Positions 13,466 to 18,716 of a stretch of 18,716 nucleotides of DNA are shown one piece after another. The notes beneath the pieces were generated by a model. The model had not been told where the DNA came from. It worked only from the letters and a program-made list of their open reading frames with translations, and did not search any database. Location of the stretch: NCBI GenBank assembly GCA_905214675.1, contig CAJMMS010000035.1, positions 1 to 18,716 of the forward strand, written 5' to 3'. Made by a program: the position numbers and the translations under genes. This DNA comes from an uncultured bacterium. Its GTDB lineage: Bacteria; Bacillota; Clostridia; Lachnospirales; Lachnospiraceae. The stretch's first letter is position 1; each line of letters begins with the position of its first letter.

Positions 13466-14518
13466 CTAGGATTTGGCTTCTTCGCTCCGCCAGGATCCTT
13501 TCAGGCCTTTTCTGCGGACGCTGAAATGGCAGTACATGGCAGTGACGGCACTGACGATCAGCAGGAAATAGAAATTCAGGCCTCTTGTCAGGCACATGGA
13601 TGCCGGAAGCAGTGCCCCTTTAAAGACCTGTCCGAACGATGCCTTGTACATGATCTCCGTGATCCCCTGTGCACCCGGGAGCGGCAACATATCGACTGCA
13701 ATGTAAACAGATGCCTGGAGGATCATGATACTGAGCACGGATTCTCCGGTAAGCCCCATGCCTTTGTAGATCAGCCAGGTCATAAAGAACACGCTGCATC
13801 TCTGGATGAAGGTCAGGATCAGCACAAAGGCGATCTTGCTTTTATGTCCGATCAGAAATACGACCGCTTCATGGTACTGATCCGCCATCTCGATCAGTTT
13901 TTCTTTTCGTTTTCCTGATTTTTTGAGAATGTGCAGTTTTTTGAGCACCGCTTCGCCGCCAAGTACCAGGCTTTTAAAACAGCGTGGACTGATCATGACA
14001 AACAAAAGCAGGACCACCAGAGCGGTATTTAAAAACAGTCCCAGATAGTACAGATAAATATAGTTTCCCAGATATCCCATCAACTGTGTGCGGTAAAAGA
14101 GCAAAATGGCAACGCCCATCAGGGCCAGCACCAGTTTGTATACCACAGCCACCGTCATAAGTACAACACTGCTGTCTGAAACTTTATGTCCTTCTTTCTG
14201 CATATAATAAAGCTGCATCGGCTGTCCGCCCGTCGCAGACGGTGTGATCCCGGAATAAAAGAATCCCACAAACGAATATTTGATGCAGGAAAAAAGAGGG
14301 GTTTTCCCCTCCAGGCTGCTAAGAAGATACCAGATCATAATGCCTTCTGCGGATGTAAAGAACAAAGCCGTAAGAGCTGCAGCCACCAGATAGACCGGGC
14401 TTAAGGTCTGCATGGCAGCAACTACGGTATTCATATCATTTCCCTGAAAAATCACCACAATGGTAGCGGCCACCAGTACCAGGAAAAACGCCGCACTGAT
14501 CAAATTTTTACGATTCAT
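13466..14518 (-). CDS. LPG synthase transmembrane / flippase-like domain protein (UPF0104, MprF N-domain type)
   Basis: 350-residue integral membrane protein with about eight hydrophobic segments, of the family seen as the membrane (flippase) half of MprF and as stand-alone YbhN-like proteins. Family-typical motifs are SGITPSATGGQPMQLYYM (89-106), the GGQP signature, and MLPLPGAQGITE (277-288). It lacks the cytosolic aminoacyltransferase half of MprF, so it cannot make lysyl-phosphatidylglycerol alone; moving or binding a modified lipid is more likely. Its ATG lies within the end of the papain-like gene (11-base overlap) with AGGAG 6 bases upstream. Last gene of the three-gene operon; no clear terminator follows. 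Confidence 0.88.
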   Translation of the reverse strand: MNRKNLISAAFFLVLVAATIVVIFQGNDMNTVVAAMQTLSPVYLVAAALTALFFTSAEGIMIWYLLSSLEGKTPLFSCIKYSFVGFFYSGITPSATGGQPMQLYYMQKEGHKVSDSSVVLMTVAVVYKLVLALMGVAILLFYRTQLMGYLGNYIYLYYLGLFLNTALVVLLLFVMISPRCFKSLVLGGEAVLKKLHILKKSGKRKEKLIEMADQYHEAVVFLIGHKSKIAFVLILTFIQRCSVFFMTWLIYKGMGLTGESVLSIMILQASVYIAVDMLPLPGAQGITEIMYKASFGQVFKGALLPASMCLTRGLNFYFLLIVSAVTAMYCHFSVRRKGLKGSWRSEEAKS

Positions 14519-15068
14519 AAGCTGCTCCTATCATTAAATAAACCTTTCTGTTAAAATCACGCAGGGATCCCTCGAAAATGGTTTCGGTCTGTTCCAGCTC
14601 GTAAAAATCCCTTGGTGTCACAAGCGAAAAATGCTTCTGAAAAAGCGAAATGCCATTCTGCTCCAGGATACTTGTCACAAAAGAAGAACAGGTATAATGG
14701 TTCTTCTGATAAAACGGTATCTGAAACAGGATAAACGGCAGTCCGATGATGCAGTAGTGATATCGCTTTCTTTGTTTATAGCACTCCAAAAGCTGTCTTG
14801 CAATCCTTTTTTTCTGTTCTGCCGTACACTGCATACGGACTACTTTATAGTTTGCATGCGGAAATACCGCCTCGATCTCCAGCGTATCTTCCTTTTCAAA
14901 GCCCGCGATCAGCGGAATGGCCGGATTTCTTCTTCCCACACTGTATGCTTCCCTCAAATCAGCATCCATCGAAAGAACTACATGCACATAGGGAATCCCG
15001 ATCACTCTGCGGATGATGGACGCAAAGAACCCCGGTGTATCTACAAAAGCCAGATAAATCTGTTCCAT
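14508..15068 (-). CDS. Permuted papain-like (YiiX/NlpC-P60-like) protein
   Basis: 186-residue protein with the order of a circularly permuted papain-like fold: His first (IPYVHVVLSMD, His29), then Glu40 (LREAYS), then Cys after the middle (YTCSSFVTSIL, Cys127). A hydrophobic stretch, IIGLPFILFQIPFY (107-120), sits just before the Cys and may contact the membrane. No signal peptide is seen, so it is probably cytosolic. Related proteins hydrolyse amide or acyl bonds in cell wall or lipids, but the substrate here is unknown. GGAAGGAG is 7 bases before the ATG. It lies between a GT2 glycosyltransferase (17 bases upstream) and the flippase-like gene (overlapping), which suggests an envelope lipid or glycan role. 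Confidence 0.65.
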   Translation of the reverse strand: MEQIYLAFVDTPGFFASIIRRVIGIPYVHVVLSMDADLREAYSVGRRNPAIPLIAGFEKEDTLEIEAVFPHANYKVVRMQCTAEQKKRIARQLLECYKQRKRYHYCIIGLPFILFQIPFYQKNHYTCSSFVTSILEQNGISLFQKHFSLVTPRDFYELEQTETIFEGSLRDFNRKVYLMIGAAYES

Positions 15069-15085
15069 AACTCGTCTCCTTCCGT

Positions 15086-16114
15086 TCAGTTAAAATGATA
15101 AAAACATTTTGCCAGGCGATAACCTGCCAGTGTCAGTGCCGCCCCCGCTTTTCCGGGAAGATAGGTAAAACCGCTCACGGTCCCGAAACGAAATTTCCGG
15201 TAAAGTCCATTTCCTCTTCTTCGCATATACTCCCACAGTTCTTTTCGCTTTTCCATTGCTTCTTCTGTTCCGATCAGCAGCAGATGGATGGAAGAAATGG
15301 ACAGCATGATCGACAGATTCCGCACCAGATAATCTGCCAGCTTTGGATGTTCTTTCTGTACCTCTTTTAAGTTTGCACAGCCGGAAACCATCTTTGTGAC
15401 CAGGATCTGCTGATCGATCCTTCGCATCAGCACATGCTCATTGACAGACTGATCCGCTCTTCCGAGAAAATAGTGGTAAAGATCCAGATCCAGGTACTGG
15501 ATCGTCTTCACAAACGGAAGCGGCTGGTTGGCAAACAGATTGTCCACATAAAACGTGTGACGCGGCAGATGCACACCGGATGTCCGAAGCACTTCTGTAC
15601 GGCAGATCTGCGCATGCATCACAAGATACTGCGACGGACGAAATTTCCCGATCGTATCCCAGGTACAGACCTCTCCATCGCGAAACACATTTTCATAACT
15701 CATCCGTTTCTGTTTTCCTTCATACAGATGGTCGTACAGATAATTGCAGATGATCAGATCCGGTGCCATCCCTGCCTCTTCTGCTTTTTCTATCTTTTCC
15801 AAAAGCTGTTTCAGTGCTGTTATATCCAGCCAGTCATCTGAATCTACCACTTTGAAATATTCTCCGGTCGCCAGAGACAGTCCCTTGTTCACCCCGGCTC
15901 CGTGACCGCCATTTTTCTGATGAACCGCCCTTACTATTTCCGGATACTTTTCCGCATAGCGGTCTGCAATCTCCCTGGTCCGGTCTGTGGAGCCATCATC
16001 GATCACGATAATCTCCACCTTTTCGCCCCCTGCCAGCAGTGACTTTATGCATCGCTGCATATAATCCTGCGAATTGTAGCATGGAACCGCAAATGTAATC
16101 ATTTTCTTTTTCAT
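15086..16114 (-). CDS. GT2 family glycosyltransferase
   Basis: Transfers a sugar from a nucleotide-sugar donor, presumably to a cell-surface lipid or glycan. 342 residues. The N-terminal GT-A domain shows FAVPCYNSQDYMQRCI (8-23), VEIIVIDDGSTDRT (33-46, the donor-binding acidic pair at 39-40) and the metal-binding VVDSDDWLD (89-97). The C-terminal region, about 230 residues, gives no recognisable acceptor motif and has no clear membrane helices, unlike DPM1- or GtrB-type enzymes. AAGGGA lies 8 bases before ATG 16114. First gene of the operon, with promoter at 16182-16210. Confidence 0.92.
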   Translation of the reverse strand: MKKKMITFAVPCYNSQDYMQRCIKSLLAGGEKVEIIVIDDGSTDRTREIADRYAEKYPEIVRAVHQKNGGHGAGVNKGLSLATGEYFKVVDSDDWLDITALKQLLEKIEKAEEAGMAPDLIICNYLYDHLYEGKQKRMSYENVFRDGEVCTWDTIGKFRPSQYLVMHAQICRTEVLRTSGVHLPRHTFYVDNLFANQPLPFVKTIQYLDLDLYHYFLGRADQSVNEHVLMRRIDQQILVTKMVSGCANLKEVQKEHPKLADYLVRNLSIMLSISSIHLLLIGTEEAMEKRKELWEYMRRRGNGLYRKFRFGTVSGFTYLPGKAGAALTLAGYRLAKCFYHFN

Positions 16115-16179
16115 ATGTAAAATCCCTTCTTATTCCCTCTGCGTCAATCTTCTCTCTTTCATGCTCTTTTTTCTGATGC

Positions 16180-16236
16180 ATATTATACACAGTATAATAT
16201 AGGTCTGCAATCATTGCTTTCTTAAACTTTGTTTAA
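16180..16236 (-). promoter_or_regulatory. Promoter with three dyads for the GT2 operon
   Basis: Reading leftward, TTGCAG (-35, 16205-16210), a 17-base spacer, TATAAT (-10, 16182-16187). Three perfect inverted repeats are packed here: ATATTATAC-ACA-GTATAATAT (16180-16200), over the -10; GCAAT-C-ATTGC (16207-16217), overlapping the -35; and TTAAAC-TTT-GTTTAA (16222-16236), just upstream. The first two sit where a repressor would block polymerase; the third is where an activator could bind. Confidence 0.7.
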
Positions 16237-16286
16237 TTTCTTATACCCATCTTCAGAAAAACCACTGCTTCAGTCTATAAAACAAA

Positions 16287-16330
16287 AGCAGGAAATGGAA
16301 CACGGAAAAATTAGTGCTCCTTCTCCTGCT
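16287..16330 (-). terminator. Rho-independent terminator after thrC
   Basis: On the minus strand AGCAGGAGAAGGAGCAC (16314-16330) pairs with GTGTTCCATTTCCTGCT (16287-16303): 16 of 17 positions including two G-U pairs, with a 10-base loop, then TTTGTTTTAT. A strong terminator 44 bases after the thrC stop. A smaller hairpin (AATGCC-AAA-GGCATT) overlaps the thrC stop codon itself at 16361-16375. Confidence 0.85.
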
Positions 16331-16373
16331 TCTGCTTTCAATATAAAAATAAAATTCTGAAATGCCTTTGGCA

Positions 16374-17864
16374 TTAAATATTCAAAAACTGTTTTACAAT
16401 CTTTGGCATATCTTCTGTCTCTACCACATTCTTATGAAGAACCGGTGCTGTACGGATCTCTTCGATCGCCTGCGGAACTTTCACACCGGACAGTTCACAC
16501 AGTGCATCTACCAGTCCAAAATCACCCATACCTTTGTATTTGTCTGCATCAATGGCATCCATCACACTTCTGGTAAATTTGTATGGACTTGCTGTGGATG
16601 CGATCACGGTCTTGGTCTGATCACCGGTCTCTGCCACATACTTGCGGTATACTTTGGAAGCAACAGCCGTGTGCGTATCCATAATATAACCTGTTTTTTT
16701 GTAAACTTCTGCGATCTCTTCTGCGGTCTCTTTTTCACTTGCATAGTTGCCGTAAAAATCTTTCAACTGTGCCTTCATCTCATCTGTGATCTCGTATTTG
16801 CCTTCAGTTGCAAGGTTCTGCATCAAAGTTACATCTTTGGCAGCATCTGCACCTGCAATCTTATAGATCAGACGCTCCAGATTGCTGGAGATCAGGATAT
16901 CCATAGACGGAGAGGTTGTCAGGATAAATTCACGGTTCCTGTCATATGTTCCGGTGCGGAAGAAATCATAGAGAACTTTGTTATCATTGGAAGCACAGAT
17001 CAGCTTGTCGATCGGCACACCCATATTTTTTGCATAGTAAGCTGCCAGAATATTTCCAAAGTTTCCGGTAGGTACTACAACATTGATCTTTTCATCTTTT
17101 GCCACTTCGCCATTTGCATACATTTTCGCATAGGCATATACATAATAAACAACCTGCGGAACCAGTCTGCCGATATTGATCGAGTTTGCAGATGAGAACT
17201 GATAACCTGCTGCATCCATCTGCGCTGCCAGTTCTTTATCACCGAACATTTTTTTCACGCCCGTCTGTGCATCATCAAAATTTCCGTGGATTCCTACTAC
17301 AAATGTATTGGCACCTTTCTGGGTTACCATCTGTTTTTCCTGGATCGGACTTACACCGTTCTTCGGATAAAATACTATGATCTTCGTTCCAGGTACATCC
17401 GCAAATCCTGCCAGAGCTGCCTTTCCGGTGTCTCCGGATGTAGCGGTAAGGATCACGATCTCATTTTTTACCTGATTTTTCTTTGCAGATGTCGTCAGAA
17501 GATGTGGCAGAATAGATAATGCCATATCTTTAAATGCGATCGTTTTTCCGTGGAACAGTTCCAGATAATAAGCCTCATCTTTCTTTACAAGCGGAGCGAT
17601 CTCTTTTGTATCAAATTTTTCATCGTATGCTTTTGCGATACAGTTTTTCAGCTCTTCCTCTGTGAAATCCGTAAGGAACTGTTTCATTACTTCGTATGCT
17701 GTCTCCTGGTAACTCATCCCTGCAAGGGTGTCCATGTCTGCTTCCAGCGCCGGAATACTCTCCGGTACAAACAGCCCTCCGTCCTCTGCCAGACCTTTCA
17801 GGATTGCCTGGGATGCGGTAACTTTGACATCATTGCTTCTGGTACTTTTGTATAAAAGATTCAT
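16374..17864 (-). CDS. thrC: Threonine synthase
   Basis: PLP enzyme that converts O-phosphohomoserine to threonine and phosphate, the last step of threonine synthesis. From ATG 17864 it has 496 residues, matching the long clostridial/yeast-type ThrC. The N-terminal motif MNLLYKSTRS, the PLP-lysine region FHGKTIAFKDMAL (104-116, Lys112), the phosphate-binding TATSGDTGKAA and the SANSINIGR region are all present. The frame stays open to a GTG/ATG at 17912, but AAAGGA lies 8 bases before ATG 17864, and the residues after that start match the family. Monocistronic: own promoter (17960-17988) and terminator. No hom or thrB is adjacent. Confidence 0.96.
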   Translation of the reverse strand: MNLLYKSTRSNDVKVTASQAILKGLAEDGGLFVPESIPALEADMDTLAGMSYQETAYEVMKQFLTDFTEEELKNCIAKAYDEKFDTKEIAPLVKKDEAYYLELFHGKTIAFKDMALSILPHLLTTSAKKNQVKNEIVILTATSGDTGKAALAGFADVPGTKIIVFYPKNGVSPIQEKQMVTQKGANTFVVGIHGNFDDAQTGVKKMFGDKELAAQMDAAGYQFSSANSINIGRLVPQVVYYVYAYAKMYANGEVAKDEKINVVVPTGNFGNILAAYYAKNMGVPIDKLICASNDNKVLYDFFRTGTYDRNREFILTTSPSMDILISSNLERLIYKIAGADAAKDVTLMQNLATEGKYEITDEMKAQLKDFYGNYASEKETAEEIAEVYKKTGYIMDTHTAVASKVYRKYVAETGDQTKTVIASTASPYKFTRSVMDAIDADKYKGMGDFGLVDALCELSGVKVPQAIEEIRTAPVLHKNVVETEDMPKIVKQFLNI

Positions 17865-17889
17865 AACAGCCGTCCTTTCCTCCAAACGC

Positions 17890-17919
17890 CATATTTGCGA
17901 TAAACGAAACATATTTGCG
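17890..17919. repeat. 10-bp direct repeat in the thrC leader
   Basis: CATATTTGCG occurs at 17890-17899 and again at 17910-17919, with 10 bases between and a 20-base period. It lies in the transcribed leader between the promoter and the ribosome site, so it may be an RNA or DNA regulator target. No T-box or known riboswitch was recognised. Confidence 0.5.
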
Positions 17920-17959
17920 GGGTTCTTCTGCTATACAGTCACTCCACGCTTAATTCTGG

Positions 17960-17988
17960 ATTATAGCATACCTTTTTCCACTGTGCAA
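17960..17988 (-). promoter_or_regulatory. SigA promoter for thrC
   Basis: Reading leftward, TTGCAC (-35, 17983-17988), a 17-base spacer, TATAAT (-10, 17960-17965) preceded by TGC, an extended -10. Gives a leader of about 90 bases. Confidence 0.8.
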
Positions 17989-17995
17989 GAGCGAA

Positions 17996-18035
17996 GTAAA
18001 AAGCCGGTAACACCTTTGGTGCCCCGGCTTTTTAC
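17996..18035. terminator. Strong Rho-independent terminator after the SleB-like gene
   Basis: 12-bp perfect stem GTAAAAAGCCGG (17996-18007) with CCGGCTTTTTAC (18024-18035), plus an inner CACC/GGTG pair around a TTT loop. A/T runs on both sides of the stem allow termination in either direction, but only the minus-strand SleB-like gene reads into it. It lies directly upstream of the thrC promoter and insulates thrC. Confidence 0.9.
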
Positions 18036-18044
18036 GGCAACGGA

Positions 18045-18716
18045 TCATTCATCCGCAAAACAGAAAAATTCATGTCCGCCATATTCGAACATCAGCTCCA
18101 GATTCTGATCAAACCAGATCATGTTCTGTGCCTCCGCACTGGCGCGTGCTGCAAAAAACAGTGCACCCTGCGAATAATCTTCGCCTGCCAGCGCCCGGTC
18201 TACCGCTTCGATCGTCTCATCTGTAACCGAAACAGTATAGATCCTGCCGTCATCGGTAGGTGAAAACTGAGGCGAACCGCCCGCTCTCTGCCAGACTACA
18301 TCATAGATCGTATCTGGAAATCTGGAATCCTTCACCCGGTTCAGAACCACATTTGCAATCAATATCTTGCTTTTGATATCTCCACCGGTTGCTTCCGCTT
18401 CCACGATCTGGAGCAATGTGTAATAATCATTTACATCCATCTGGTTGTCCAGCACTTTCTGCTGTGCATAATAGCCTATGCTTCCGATGTTTTTTGCACA
18501 TTCCTCCACGTATTTCTGATAGAGCGCATTTCTTCTTATGCGTGATGTTCCGGCCAGGATCTCCTGGTTTGCCGTTTCAAGGTCCACACCATCTGCAGCC
18601 TGTGAGTATGCTTCCAGCTTGTTTACGCTGGCAACAATTCCCATAAGACCTGCCTGAAGCTCCTCTTCCTTCACATCCTCACCCTCATCTGCGTTTTCTG
18701 CATTTCGGGAGGTTTT
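18045..18716 (-). CDS. SleB-like cell wall hydrolase (Hydrolase_2), 5' end beyond the window
   Basis: Predicted peptidoglycan hydrolase of the SleB/CwlJ type, used in spore cortex breakdown or wall remodelling. The C-terminal Hydrolase_2 domain shows LLQIVEAEATGGD with the presumed catalytic Glu, then KILIANVVLNRVKDSRFPDTI, a GSPQFSPTDDGRI loop and ALFFAAR. The N-terminal 90 or so residues are helical and unassigned. The frame is open to the window end: the 14 codons before the GTG at 18674 continue without a stop (an acidic, Asn/Glu-rich linker), so the true start, and probably a signal peptide, lie off the right edge. The protein ends in GHEFFCFADE. Confidence 0.85.
   Translation of the reverse strand, partial: KTSRNAENADEGEDVKEEELQAGLMGIVASVNKLEAYSQAADGVDLETANQEILAGTSRIRRNALYQKYVEECAKNIGSIGYYAQQKVLDNQMDVNDYYTLLQIVEAEATGGDIKSKILIANVVLNRVKDSRFPDTIYDVVWQRAGGSPQFSPTDDGRIYTVSVTDETIEAVDRALAGEDYSQGALFFAARASAEAQNMIWFDQNLELMFEYGGHEFFCFADE

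Noticed and set aside
16362..17195. 277-codon open frame on the plus strand opposite thrC
   Set aside because: Cys/His/Phe/Ile-rich translation typical of an antisense shadow; lies wholly within a clear thrC and has no ribosome site.
17865..17912. Upstream extension of thrC to 17912
   Set aside because: The good ribosome site and family N terminus are at ATG 17864.
17865..17960. T-box or amino-acid leader peptide upstream of thrC
   Set aside because: No T-box bases, no Thr-rich short frame and no terminator between promoter and start.

Overview
The window looks like chromosome from an endospore-forming Firmicute of class Clostridia, most likely a Lachnospiraceae gut anaerobe. The evidence is the moderate-GC coding style, AGGAGG-type ribosome sites, TTGACA/TATAAT promoters, a YlbJ-type sporulation protein, a SleB-type cell wall hydrolase, a clostridial-type threonine synthase, and the NifU-like/GGGtGRT gene pair common in this group. 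All coding genes lie on the minus strand except ylbJ. No rRNA, tRNA, CRISPR array, prophage or complete mobile element was found, and no gene-free stretch exceeds 300 bases.

Layout, left to right. 1-125: nested inverted repeats that may be the end of an IS200/IS605-like element just off the left edge. 126-929: small (p)ppGpp synthetase. 1014-1847: membrane-anchored M23 peptidase, divergent from ylbJ (1934-2863). 2860-4554: rsmD-coaD-coiled-coil operon convergent on ylbJ; the last gene and ylbJ share their stop-codon bases. 4658-8892: complete high-affinity phosphate operon pstS-pstC-pstA-pstB-phoU, headed by an array of 11-bp-spaced TTTACA-like repeats that look like PHO boxes. 9101-9676: xpt with its own consensus promoter. 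9838-10967: two half-size chromate (CHR) transporters in one operon. 11084-11395: orphan holin-like protein. 11539-13261: a two-gene operon encoding a NifU/IscU-like Cys protein and a GGGtGRT protein of unknown function. 13466-16114: three-gene envelope operon (GT2 glycosyltransferase, permuted papain-like protein, LPG-synthase/flippase-like membrane protein) with a promoter packed with dyads. 16374-17864: thrC. 18045-edge: SleB-like hydrolase, cut by the window end.

How the parts work together: PstSCAB imports phosphate and PhoU restrains the uptake/signalling system. CoaD makes dephospho-CoA and RsmD modifies 16S rRNA. Xpt salvages xanthine, ThrC completes threonine synthesis, and the alarmone synthetase links nutrient state to growth. 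The best candidates for undescribed biology are the NifU-like/GGGtGRT pair, which has strong ribosome sites and an unusual leader, and the GT2/papain-like/flippase-like operon with its multi-dyad promoter. All functional assignments come from reading motifs; no database search was run.
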